DNA of 64,000 nt, from NCBI RefSeq assembly GCF_009765975.1, contig NZ_LMUJ01000048.1, positions 218,504 through 282,503 of the forward strand, read 5' to 3'. Positions within the stretch are counted from its first letter, which is position 1; each line of letters opens with the position of its first letter. The stretch is from Acidisphaera sp. S103. Lineage in GTDB: Bacteria; Pseudomonadota; Alphaproteobacteria; Acetobacterales; Acetobacteraceae. Both the position numbers and the translations under genes were made by a program. Below the pieces are notes generated by a model. The model made no database searches and was not told the DNA's origin. It saw only the letters and a program-made list of their open reading frames with translations. Shown here one piece after another: positions 10,501 to 17,271 of the stretch.

Positions 10501-12037
10501 CATGCGGGAGGACACCGCCGGCGCGGTGGAGGCATTGCAACGCGCGACCGAGGTCGCTCCGATGCTGGCTGAGGCCTGGGTCGGTTTGGCAACGGCGCAG
10601 TCCGGTCACGGGAATTACGAGGGCGCCTCGGACGCGTGGGAGGTCGCGCAGACGCTGCGGCCGGACGACCCCGGATTGCTGACCGAGTTCGCGGCGTCGC
10701 TGGCCGAACTGAAGCGCTTCGAGGAGGCGTTGGCAGCCTATCGACAGGCCGAGACCTTGGGGTCCGGCAATCCCCGCGTGCAATACGGCATTGCCGACTG
10801 CCTGATGCACAGTGGCGACGTGGCAACGGCCGCCGACATATGCCGGCAAGCGCTCGTGATCACCCCGGATGCAAGGTTCTGGCTGTTGCTGGCCAATTGT
10901 GAGGCCGCGTTGGGCCATTTTGACGCCGCCGCCGAGGCGTGCCGGCAAACCTTGGCGCTCGACCCTGCATCGGCGGGCGCGCTCCACGACCTGGTCGTTT
11001 TAGGACAGCGCCACGATGACGACGCGGTAAAGCAAGCGGCCAGGGTGGCGTTGGACGACCCGTCCCGGCTGGTGCGAGACCGCGTCTCGGCGGGCTTCGC
11101 GCTGGGGCAGGTGTGCGACCGGCATGGCGCGTATGACGAGGCTTTCGAGGCCTACGCCCTCGCCAACCGCCTGTTGCGTGAGGATCGCAACGCCCATGGT
11201 TTCGTGTTTGATCGCGATAAATTTCGGAACTTGGTGGACCGGCAGATCGCGACGTTCGATCCACGCCTGTTCGCCGCCAGCACGGAATGGGGCGATCCGT
11301 CCGAACAGCCGGTGTTCGTTGTCGGTATGCCGCGGTCCGGCACAAGCCTGGTGGAGCAGATCGCCGCCAGCCACAGGCTGGTGTTCGGCGCCGGTGAGCA
11401 GGCGGAGATATTCGGACTTCTGACCTCGTTGGAAACCGAACATGCAAGTCATCACCCTGTTGGGTGGACGCGTTCATCCGTTCGGCGCGAAGCCACCGCC
11501 TATGTGCAACATCTCCGCGGTTTCGGCGGCGACGCCGCGCGGATTATCGACAAACAGCCGGATAACATCCTGTGTCTTGGCCAGATCGCCATATTGTTCC
11601 CGCGAGCCAGGATCGTGGTCTGCCGACGGGATCCGCGCGATATCAGCCTGTCCTGCTTCTTCCAGTATTTTCGCGACGACCCCCTGGTATGGACCGACGA
11701 CCAGGAGGATTGCGCGTTTCGGGCGCGCGAGATCGACCGCCTGATGGACCACTGGCGCAAGGTGCTGCCAATCCCCATCCTGGAGATCCAATACGAGACC
11801 TTGGTCGGCAACCTGGAACGCGAGAGCCGCCGGCTCATCGATTTCCTCGGACTGGACTGGGATCCGGCGTGCCTCGCTTTCCACGACACCGAACGAACCG
11901 TGATGACCGCCAGTCACTGGCAGGTGCGGCAGCCGCTTTATACCGGTTCGATCGGCCGGTGGCGCCATTATCGACGCCACATCGGGCCGCTACTGCGGGC
12001 GTTGCAGGGGATGGTCCCGGCGGACGATTACGGCTGA
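4559..12037 (+). CDS. Giant protein of four tandem TPR-sulfotransferase modules
   Basis: A 2492-residue protein made of four copies of a unit that normally stands alone: a stack of tetratricopeptide repeats followed by a Sulfotransfer_3-type PAPS-dependent sulfotransferase domain. Units begin near residues 10, 635, 1261 and 1861. Each keeps the 5'-phosphosulfate loop (VGMPRSGT at 395, 1022, 1621 and 2255) and, 100-101 residues later, the 3'-phosphate site (CRRDPRD or CRRDLRD, then a conserved Ser-Cys, at 495, 1122, 1722 and 2355). Each ends in the same FLGLxW...FHxT...WQVRQPLY...RWRHY block. All four therefore look competent to bind PAPS. No signal peptide is seen, so it is probably cytoplasmic. 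Substrate is unknown; carbohydrate or protein-tyrosine targets are both possible. Units 3 and 4 are the most alike. Single-unit relatives are usually about 500-700 residues. Confidence 0.9.
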   Translation: MTEASDTATDIDAGLAHHEAGRLAQAEALYRRVLEQEPDHPDALNLLGVILQDTGNLTESIAVLSQAVAADPEFPEAFANLARAQCAAGDPAAAKRSSQRAIELDPDLAEAHLQLARSLLALQDDAAVVIAATRAAALAPDSADALLFLGHAQGKLKDYPAAAAAYRSAEQLAPDRYEVVLNLGIMLAELNQLDEATIYCQHAVTLKPDHASAYVALGGVLRRSEDFSGSVEALNQAVERAPDHLEVRLQQGDNYALMGRFDAAADCYNQLLALDPASSDALSRLAAIGKLPDAASAHGLLQATLNDPARSEIERLSAGFALGSLLDKAGNYEAAFATYAAANRLALESFAVSADRFDLPQFRRRLDQLRTAFVPSALEATAGWGNPSEVPVFIVGMPRSGTTLVEQILASHPKVHGASELKDMFEIAGRLEGDAPGLSPATWDPAAVRDQAAAQLARLQALGGSADRVIDKLPDNIMQLGHIAVLFPNARVIICRRDPRDVGLSCFFQRFRDGMAWAYDLTDTAARTSEIERLADHWRNVLPLRMVEINYETLIGDLKGESRRLIDFLGLEWDDACLSFHETQRAVQTASFWQVRQPLYSSSVGRWRHYCPYIQPLLDGLTGLVATDDTQLSVPRILAEARSFLLAGHIEPAESAYRLVIERQPDNIEALHRLGQLVRGRGDPRQAASLLRRAAAGRPGDGESLVELSRAYRAMGDFHASAETASEAVALNESDAAAQFLLGSARLDLNDPVGATEPLQRAIALAPEFADAQHYFAMACMRLKDFRSAAAALREAVRLNPDDAEYLTKFGRVLCELDEYTVALPSLRRAVELAPADGRVHLALVTALWGARDVAATEVACDKALLVAPDTAELWVHSGYCKAARGRFAEAADCYRKAIALEPDLDSPLYGLVSAGHLAEVQPDAARLRNVLDDPGKAQRERAGAGHALGELLDRAGDYDAAWDAYAAANQLARASHQATGRAFDPIALDAYVETIIANFPPGTFPATTGSGNASDLPVFVVGMPRSGTTLVEQIASSHRTVFGAGERDDIRNIVVRLQAGQADPRPIAWDPAAIAHEAAAHLQKLRLWGGDATRVIDKLPDNFQWLGPIAMLFPRARVIICRRDLRDVGLSCYLQHFGDNLPWATSLADIACRAQTFERLVSHWRAVLPLDILEVQYEDLVHNLEFESRRLIEFLGLEWDPACLAFHETERAVTTASQWQVRQPLFTNSIGRWRHYSGHLQPLLAGLAGLVPSDGDADWDSLAAEPAAALTIAVSHHRGGRLDYAEPIYQALLRRDPDDAATLHLLGLLRLDRGQPAEAIALITHSLALRPNVAAVLAALARAHCAGGDAEAAVEVARQAAGLDPNLPEAWAALATALTRLKDDEAATQAWHAALALKPGDPGLLIDFAGSLVQLDHLDQALATYRQAASLAPGDPRALFGVAHAQLHAGDAATAADTCRHALETMPDWSRMWMLLANCEAMRGRFDAAAEAYRRTLALEPGLIDAFHDLVSMEGRFDDIAATHVAQNVLEDPARPVRDRVAAGFALGKIHDRSGAYDQAFAAFALGNRLLRDDRAARGYVFDRNQFRALVDRQIAAINRQTFAVTAGWGNPSEAPVFIVGMPRSGTSLVEQIAASHPLVFGAGEQSEIFHILTTLDGGPTVRRPAVAWDREAVRRETLAHVRYLRGLGGDAVRVIDKQPDNIQCLGQIAVLFPHARIVVCRRDLRDVGLSCFFQYFREDELTWPDDLVDCAFRAREVERLMDHWRKVLPFPILEIDYETLIANPESESRRLIDFLGLEWDPACLAFHETERTVMTASHWQVRQPLYASSVGRWRHYRRHLQPLLAGLAGLVPSDGDDDWDSLASDPATALAIAVSHYQGGRPDHAEPIYRAVLRHNPDDPVALHLLGLLVLDRGDPAESIALITRSLTLRPDLAPVLADLSGAHRAAGNAEPAVEAARHAVAIDPALPVALVQLGYALLMREDTAGAVEALQRATEVAPMLAEAWVGLATAQSGHGNYEGASDAWEVAQTLRPDDPGLLTEFAASLAELKRFEEALAAYRQAETLGSGNPRVQYGIADCLMHSGDVATAADICRQALVITPDARFWLLLANCEAALGHFDAAAEACRQTLALDPASAGALHDLVVLGQRHDDDAVKQAARVALDDPSRLVRDRVSAGFALGQVCDRHGAYDEAFEAYALANRLLREDRNAHGFVFDRDKFRNLVDRQIATFDPRLFAASTEWGDPSEQPVFVVGMPRSGTSLVEQIAASHRLVFGAGEQAEIFGLLTSLETEHASHHPVGWTRSSVRREATAYVQHLRGFGGDAARIIDKQPDNILCLGQIAILFPRARIVVCRRDPRDISLSCFFQYFRDDPLVWTDDQEDCAFRAREIDRLMDHWRKVLPIPILEIQYETLVGNLERESRRLIDFLGLDWDPACLAFHDTERTVMTASHWQVRQPLYTGSIGRWRHYRRHIGPLLRALQGMVPADDYG

Positions 12038-12069
12038 ATCGCTGCGTGGCGTCCGGTCACGCACGCATC

Positions 12070-13014
12070 TCAGGCCGCGACACCTGCCCGAACCCCGAGT
12101 ACATGCGCAATCGCATACGTCAGGTCCGGACGGTTCAGCGTGTAGAAGTGGAATTCATCCACACCGTTCGCCTGTAGCAGCCGAACCTGCTCCGCCGCGA
12201 CCACCATGCCGACCATCCGGCGGGTTTCCGGGTCGCTTTCGGTGCCCTCGAACAACCGCCCCATCCAGGCTGGCACGCTGGCACCGCACATGTCGGAAAA
12301 CTTTACAGCCTGCGCGAAATTGGACACGGGCATGATGCCCGGCACAATCGGGGCGGTAATTCCGGCCGCCAAACACAAGTCCAGGAAGCGCAGATAGGTC
12401 GAGGTATCGAAAAAGTACTGGGTGATCGCTCGGGTTGCCCCGGCGTCCAGCTTGCGCTTCAGGTTCTCCAAATCCCCCACTGGGCTGGATGCACCTGGAT
12501 GCACCTCCGGATAGGCCGCGACGGAAATCTCGAAAGCCGCCACCTTGTGCAGCCCGGCAACCAAGTCGGCGGCATAATGATAACCGCCCGGGTGCGGCTC
12601 ATACGCCTGGCCCGGCGGCGGATCGCCGCGCAGCGCGACGATGTGGCGCACGCCCGCCTCCCAGTAGCCACGCGCGACCTCGTTCACCTCATCCTGCGTC
12701 GCGCCGATACAGGTCAGGTGCGCGGCGGGCACCAGGCTGGTTTCTTTCACGATCCGGGCGACCGTGGCATGGGTGCGCGCCTGGGTCGTCCCACCGGCGC
12801 CATAGGTCACCGACACGAACCGCGGTGCCAGCGGGGCCAGCCGGTTGATGCAGGTCCAAAGCTGTTGCTCCAGCGCCTCAGTGCGCGGCGGAAAGAACTC
12901 GAACGAGAGTTTCGGCGCGGGGTGGCCGGCCAGCCGCATCGGCAGCGCGGAAAAGCGCGGGCCGGTCAGCCAGCGCTGCAATGTGGCGGAGGCGGTGTCG
13001 GTCTGTTCGTCCAT
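12070..13014 (-). CDS. metF: 5,10-methylenetetrahydrofolate reductase
   Basis: FAD enzyme that reduces methylene-THF to 5-methyl-THF for methionine synthesis. The 314-residue length fits bacterial MetF. Family landmarks in order are LSFEFFPPR near residue 35, VTYGAGG near 70, HLTCIG near 98, HIVALRGDPP near 123, ITQYFFD near 197, PGIMPV near 225, and the C-terminal FHFYTLNRPDLT. The ATG at 13014 starts a 30-residue lead before the barrel. It is convergent with the sulfotransferase gene, with 32 bases between them. No metH or regulator is adjacent. Confidence 0.95.
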   Translation of the reverse strand: MDEQTDTASATLQRWLTGPRFSALPMRLAGHPAPKLSFEFFPPRTEALEQQLWTCINRLAPLAPRFVSVTYGAGGTTQARTHATVARIVKETSLVPAAHLTCIGATQDEVNEVARGYWEAGVRHIVALRGDPPPGQAYEPHPGGYHYAADLVAGLHKVAAFEISVAAYPEVHPGASSPVGDLENLKRKLDAGATRAITQYFFDTSTYLRFLDLCLAAGITAPIVPGIMPVSNFAQAVKFSDMCGASVPAWMGRLFEGTESDPETRRMVGMVVAAEQVRLLQANGVDEFHFYTLNRPDLTYAIAHVLGVRAGVAA

Positions 13015-13232
13015 TGCCGCTGAATCCTAGGTTTTGACCCGAAACGCAAGTGAATCCCGCCGGGGCCGATGTGGGAATTCCCTAACCGGCCCGCTTCGTG
13101 GTATGCGCTTGCCGCTGCGTGGTTCACGGAAAACTCAATACCGGGGTGTTCCAATTCGCTGCACACTCGCCATGTGACCGTCTGCCGGGACACGCGCGCT
13201 GTAGTCGCGTCCGGAACTAACCCGAGGAATTG

Positions 13233-14057
13233 ATGCGACCTAGTCCTATTTCCCGCCCATCGTTCTCCGGGACGGCCAGATTTTTCGCTGTCTTGGCCCT
13301 GGTCGGCTTGGGTCTGTCCGCGTGCGCGACCAAGCCGCCGGCGAGCGACCCCGACGCCTTGGCCGACTATCAGCAGACGAATGATCCGCTGGAACCGACC
13401 AACCGGGTCTTCTACGCGATCAACAACGGTCTCGACACGGTCATCCTGCGGCCGGCGGCGCTGGCCTATCGCTTCGCGGTGCCTGCCCCGGTGCGCGACG
13501 GCATCCATAATGTGCTGTCCAACCTCGGCACGCCCGTCGAGCTCGGCAACGACGTGTTGGAAGGCAAACCCCGGCGCGCCGGCGACACGACGATGCGCTT
13601 CCTGATCAACACGACGGCCGGCGTTGGCGGCATCTTCGACGTGGCGAAGAAGTTGGGCTACCCGGATCACGACGCCGATTTCGGCATGACTTTGGCGCTG
13701 TGGGGCGTCCCGGAGGGGCCGTTCCTGTATCTGCCGGTCCTGGGACCCAGCGACCCACGCGATGCCACGGGCTTCGGCGTGGACATCCTGATGGACCCGT
13801 TCACATGGATGGGTCCACCCAGCAGCACCGGCCTCACGGTGTTCAAATGGACGCGCTATGGGCTGAACGCAGTTGACTCGCGGGAGCGCGTGCTTGATGC
13901 CCTCGACTCGATCAAGAAGACGGCCCTCGATCCGTACGCGACGTTCCGCAGCCTGTATCGCCAGCATCGTCACGCCCAGATTGAGGAGTTGCGCAACGAC
14001 CATCGTGCCACGGTCCCGGACTGGTTCCCACAGCCGGCGGCCGCGTCCGCGAAGTGA
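13233..14057 (+). CDS. mlaA: Outer-membrane lipoprotein MlaA/VacJ
   Basis: Outer-membrane component of the retrograde phospholipid transport (Mla) system, which removes mislocalised phospholipid from the outer leaflet. 274 residues. The N-terminus is a lipoprotein signal (hydrophobic run, then LSACA, with Cys as the lipidation site). The VacJ domain follows: DPLEPTNRVFYAIN, NVLSNLGTPVELGNDVLEG, FLINTTAGVGGIFD, and WGVPEGPFLYLPVLGPSDPRD. A TTG precedes the ATG directly; I chose the ATG at 13233 because GAGGA at 13224-13228 is better spaced from it. It is followed 30 bases later by mlaC, so the two form an operon. Confidence 0.93.
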   Translation: MRPSPISRPSFSGTARFFAVLALVGLGLSACATKPPASDPDALADYQQTNDPLEPTNRVFYAINNGLDTVILRPAALAYRFAVPAPVRDGIHNVLSNLGTPVELGNDVLEGKPRRAGDTTMRFLINTTAGVGGIFDVAKKLGYPDHDADFGMTLALWGVPEGPFLYLPVLGPSDPRDATGFGVDILMDPFTWMGPPSSTGLTVFKWTRYGLNAVDSRERVLDALDSIKKTALDPYATFRSLYRQHRHAQIEELRNDHRATVPDWFPQPAAASAK

Positions 14058-14087
14058 TCGATCCCGTTACCGGAGTTCGGATATAAT

Positions 14088-14687
14088 ATGACTTACCGTC
14101 GGCACTTTCTGACCTTCGCCGCCGCATCGGCGCTGTTCCCGCTCTCCGTCCGCGGCCAAGGCACCGACAAGGCTGCCGCGTTCGTGAAATCAACCGGTGA
14201 CAGACTGGTCGCGATCGTCAACGGCCCTGGTTCGGCCGTATCGAAGCGTGCGGCCATGACCCAGGTCCTGGACGCCGACGTCGATGTCGACGGGATCGGC
14301 AAATTCTGCCTTGGCCGCTTTTGGCGCCAGGCGACGCCGCAGCAGCAGCAGCAATATCTGGCGCTGTTCCACGAGGTTCTGGTCACCAATATCACCTCCA
14401 AGCTCGGGGAATACCAGGGTGTGACATTCACCATGGGCCGCACCAAGCCACAGGATGAGGAGGCGGCAGTCTCGACCACGGTGGTCCGCCCCAACAATCC
14501 GCCCACCGCGGTCGATTGGATCATCGCCAATCCATCGACCGATCCCAAGATTATCGATGTGGTGGCGGAGGGCACGTCGCTGCGGCTGACCCAGCGCCAG
14601 GATTACGCATCCTACCTGACGCACAACCACGACAGCGTCGACGCGCTGATCGCGGCGATGAAGAATCAGGTCTCGCGAAGCGGGTAA
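14088..14687 (+). CDS. mlaC: Periplasmic phospholipid-binding protein MlaC
   Basis: Soluble periplasmic carrier (Ttg2D/MlaC family) that shuttles phospholipid between the MlaA complex and the inner-membrane MlaFEDB transporter. 199 residues with a signal peptide containing an N-terminal arginine pair (MTYRRHFLTFAAASALFPLS). The family core is visible: DVDGIGKFCLGRFWRQATPQ, then YLALFHEVLV, then a basic/acidic C-terminus ending NHDSVDALIAAMKNQ. It is directly downstream of mlaA. The transporter genes mlaE and mlaD are not in the window, and mlaF lies alone at 34775-35551. Confidence 0.92.
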   Translation: MTYRRHFLTFAAASALFPLSVRGQGTDKAAAFVKSTGDRLVAIVNGPGSAVSKRAAMTQVLDADVDVDGIGKFCLGRFWRQATPQQQQQYLALFHEVLVTNITSKLGEYQGVTFTMGRTKPQDEEAAVSTTVVRPNNPPTAVDWIIANPSTDPKIIDVVAEGTSLRLTQRQDYASYLTHNHDSVDALIAAMKNQVSRSG

Positions 14688-14737
14688 CGGACCGGCGCTC
14701 CCCGAGCGTCAGCTAAATCGGTCCGGCAAAGCGTGGA

Positions 14738-15238
14738 TCAAACGATGCTTTCGTACAGGATCATCGTATAGCCGCGTTGCTCGAACGACCCGGCTTCCCG
14801 CATGCCGATGCCACCGAGCACCATGCGGGAGCCGAAATTGCTTTCGCGGGCGGCCGCGACGATGCGGGACAAACCGGCTCGGTCGTGCCCAAAACGCAGG
14901 GCGGCGAAAGCGGCTTCCCGTGCCAGTCCGCGCCCCTGAGCCTCGGGCCACAGGGCGAAGCGCAATGCCACCCCACGGCCATCCGTCCGGTGCTCCAAAC
15001 CGGTGATCCCGACGAAACGGCCGGATTCACGGATCGCCCAGATGCCGAAGCCGTGCTGCCCCCATGCGATCACGTTGTGCGCCAGGTCGTCGGCCGTCTG
15101 CGTGAGGTCGCGAACGCCGCCCAGCATGACGGCGAAAACGGCGGGATCGGCCTTGATCGCCCGCAGGTCGGCCAGATCGCCGCCTCCCACGGGACTCAGG
15201 ACAAGCCTGGCGGTTCGCAGCACCCAGGCCGGGTTCAT
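14738..15238 (-). CDS. GNAT N-acetyltransferase, RimJ/RimL type
   Basis: A 166-residue acetyl-CoA-dependent acetyltransferase of the RimJ/RimL (Acetyltransf_3) group. It starts with the typical LRTARLVLSPV strand. The acetyl-CoA loop region is ALRFALWPEAQGRGLAREA near residue 100. The end, NFGSRMVLGGIGMREAG, matches the family's asparagine and late strand. Substrate is unknown; the group includes ribosomal-protein, aminoglycoside and small-amine acetylases. It is convergent with mlaC and lies 39 bases downstream of the aldolase stop codon on the same strand. Confidence 0.85.
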   Translation of the reverse strand: MNPAWVLRTARLVLSPVGGGDLADLRAIKADPAVFAVMLGGVRDLTQTADDLAHNVIAWGQHGFGIWAIRESGRFVGITGLEHRTDGRGVALRFALWPEAQGRGLAREAAFAALRFGHDRAGLSRIVAAARESNFGSRMVLGGIGMREAGSFEQRGYTMILYESIV

Positions 15239-15277
15239 GGCGGGCCCGGCGCGACGGTTTGTTCAGCCGCGGGGAAA

Positions 15278-16021
15278 TCAGGAACGGTAGCCGGGATCGA
15301 TCGTATCGAGTTGTCGAAGATACGCCGGCCACTCGGCCGACGCCCGTCCCCGGTCATGCTGTTCGTATTGTGCCGCGACCCGTTCGCACACGTTCCCCGG
15401 GATTTCCAGCAATTCGGCACCCGTCGCTTCCATTTGCAACTGGATCCGTGCCGCGCGCACGAACTCCTTCATCAGTGAGAACGCCTCGCGCGCGGTTTCC
15501 CCGACGGTGGTGATGCCGTGGTGGCGCATGATCAGGGCGCGATTCTTCCCCAGCGCGGCGACGATGCGCTCACGTTCGTCGAAGCTGTCGGTCAGGCCTT
15601 CGTAATCGTGGTAGCCGACGCGGTTGTAGAAGCGCATGGAATTCTGCGACAGCGGCCGCAGCCCGTGCTTCAGCCCGGAGAGCGCGATGCCTTCCTCCGG
15701 ATGGACGTGAACGGAACACTGAACGTCCGGCCGGCCGCGCAGGACGCCGCTGTGCAACGTGAAGCCGGGACGATTGACGCCCGACCGCTCATCCAGGTCG
15801 TCGTCCATGCTGACCTCGACCAGGTTGGAGGCGGTGACTTCGGTGTAGAGCAGTTCATGCCGCTTGATCAGGAAATGGCGTGGGTTGGACGGAACGCGCA
15901 TGGCGGCATGGTTGAAGATCACATCGCCCCAGCCGTAATGGGCGAGCAGCCGGTAAACGGCCGCGAGATCGAGCCTGGCCTGGTAGTCGGTGTCTGCTTG
16001 AATTCCGGTTTCGGCGTCCAT
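15278..16021 (-). CDS. Class II aldolase/adducin-family protein
   Basis: A 247-residue cytoplasmic protein of the zinc-dependent class II aldolase/adducin fold. Metal-ligand histidines are in HVHPEEG and RHHGITTVG. The sequence reads as the longer adducin-like type, with a C-terminal tail ending WPAYLRQLDTIDPGYRS, rather than the shorter fuculose-phosphate aldolase or OtnC type. The reaction is therefore unassigned. I chose the ATG at 16021 because GGGAGA lies nine bases upstream; the frame is open to 16081 but without a ribosome-binding site. It is divergent from the rhodanese gene. Confidence 0.85.
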   Translation of the reverse strand: MDAETGIQADTDYQARLDLAAVYRLLAHYGWGDVIFNHAAMRVPSNPRHFLIKRHELLYTEVTASNLVEVSMDDDLDERSGVNRPGFTLHSGVLRGRPDVQCSVHVHPEEGIALSGLKHGLRPLSQNSMRFYNRVGYHDYEGLTDSFDERERIVAALGKNRALIMRHHGITTVGETAREAFSLMKEFVRAARIQLQMEATGAELLEIPGNVCERVAAQYEQHDRGRASAEWPAYLRQLDTIDPGYRS

Positions 16022-16143
16022 CGGCGTGTCTCCCAACACGATGTCGATGCTTCGAATACCGCCGGGACGCGGACAGGGCAAATGGTTGCGTGCGTGGGCG
16101 GCCCGATACTAGGGTTGGCGGATCGGTAAGGGGGGGCGCCGGG

Positions 16144-16530
16144 ATGAATATCAAGAAAGGCTACAAACAGCTTCTTGCCGAAGCGAACGCGGAAATCGAA
16201 ACGGTGCCGGTGGAAAGTGCGATCGGTCTCGTGGGCAATCCCGATGTGGTGTTCGTCGATCTGCGCGACCCGCGGGAACGGGAGCGCGAGGGCAAGATGC
16301 CTGATGCCTTCGCGTGCACGCGCGGCATGCTGGAGTTTTGGATCGACCCGGAAAGCCCCTACGCCAAGCCTGTTTTCACCGAACCGAAACGTTTTATCTT
16401 CTTCTGCGCCGGCGGGTGGCGCTCTGCTTTGGCGGCGAAGACCGCGCAGGATATGGGGTTGGAGAACGTCGCCCACATAGAGGGCGGCTTTGGCGCCTGG
16501 AAAAAGGCGGGCGGCCCGGTCACGAACTGA
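16144..16530 (+). CDS. Rhodanese-like sulfurtransferase
   Basis: A single-domain 128-residue rhodanese. The domain begins at FVDLRDPRERE and carries the active-site loop CAGGWRSALAA, with the Cys that would hold a persulfide. It ends with HIEGGFGAWKKAGGPV, the usual rhodanese tail. It probably moves sulfane sulfur to thiol or cyanide acceptors; the partner is unknown. Start is the ATG at 16144 after a G-rich stretch. A repeat element of palindromes follows its stop codon immediately. Confidence 0.9.
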   Translation: MNIKKGYKQLLAEANAEIETVPVESAIGLVGNPDVVFVDLRDPREREREGKMPDAFACTRGMLEFWIDPESPYAKPVFTEPKRFIFFCAGGWRSALAAKTAQDMGLENVAHIEGGFGAWKKAGGPVTN

Positions 16531-16620
16531 GGAAGGTCCGGGCTTTGCCCGGAACCCGCAAAGGGTCGGCGACCCTTTGATCCGGCTTAAAGGCGCGTCG
16601 CTCCTTGGAGGCTCCCCGAT
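16531..16620. repeat. Interspersed palindromic repeat, copy A
   Basis: Begins at the rhodanese stop codon. It contains two perfect hairpins: CCGGGC-ttt-GCCCGG at 16538-16552 and AAAGGGTC-ggc-GACCCTTT at 16560-16578. It shares the order GGAAGG, CCGG, TGCCC, CCCGCAAA, CCCTTTGATCC and GCTCCTTGG with the element at 21952-22075. Both copies sit directly after a stop codon, so they may act as terminators or mRNA 3' stabilisers. Confidence 0.75.
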
Positions 16621-16625
16621 CTCCC

Positions 16626-17144
16626 CTAGGTCCGGGACCCCGCCTCCAGCAGATCGGCCGGCAACCACACACGCTGCACGCGCCATGCGCCGTGCCGTAA
16701 ATCCATTTCCAACTTGATCACATCGGCCTGACCCGGCGGCTTAAGGCTGACCATAAACGTCGTCGGACTGTCGAAGAACGCCCAATTCACATGGACATCG
16801 GCGCCCCGCGGCTGGGGACGAACGGGTTCGGTCGCGGCGGCGGCCAGCAGCGCCTTTGGCGTTATCGCCTGATCAATGGCGCTCGACGCGATTCCGCGTG
16901 CAAACGACGCACCGAAGGGGGGCAGTGCGGCGCTGGCCTTCTGATCGGGAGCATCGGCGGCCAGGTCGCACATATCCTCCTTGATCCCCTCCCGCACCGC
17001 CGGCCAATCGACCAGCGCTTCCAGCGTGGCTGCGTCGGCGCTGCGGATCGCCGACCCAAGGCGATACAACGCCACATACGGGTAGGCGACATAGGCGACA
17101 CCCACACTCAGAACCGTCGCAAGAAGTGGCCATCTGGCACGCAT
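16626..17144 (-). CDS. DUF2939-type membrane-anchored or exported protein
   Basis: A 172-residue protein matching the DUF2939 pattern: an N-terminal hydrophobic segment, then YPYVALYRLGSAIRSADAATLEALVDWPAVREGIKEDM, a mid-region predicted helical, and a C-terminal half with VNWAFFDSPTTFMVSL and WRVQRVWLP. The function of the family is unknown. The N-terminal segment (about residues 5-25) could be an uncleaved anchor facing the periplasm. ATG at 17144 is preferred over one further upstream, since it places the hydrophobic segment at the N-terminus. It stands between two unrelated genes and is probably transcribed alone. Confidence 0.7.
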   Translation of the reverse strand: MRARWPLLATVLSVGVAYVAYPYVALYRLGSAIRSADAATLEALVDWPAVREGIKEDMCDLAADAPDQKASAALPPFGASFARGIASSAIDQAITPKALLAAAATEPVRPQPRGADVHVNWAFFDSPTTFMVSLKPPGQADVIKLEMDLRHGAWRVQRVWLPADLLEAGSRT

Positions 17145-17271
17145 CTGTACGCTCCGTCGCAAAAGGGTCTCATTTTGAGGCCGTCGCTGGACATCCGGCA
17201 GCATAACGCGGCTGACGGGGTTTCGTCTGTCGCTCTTTCAAGACAATACGCCACAACTGGTTGATAACAGG

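Noticed and set aside
15278..16021. OtnC (tetronate phosphate decarboxylase) for the class II aldolase
   Set aside because: The protein is longer than OtnC and has the adducin-like tail ending DPGYRS.
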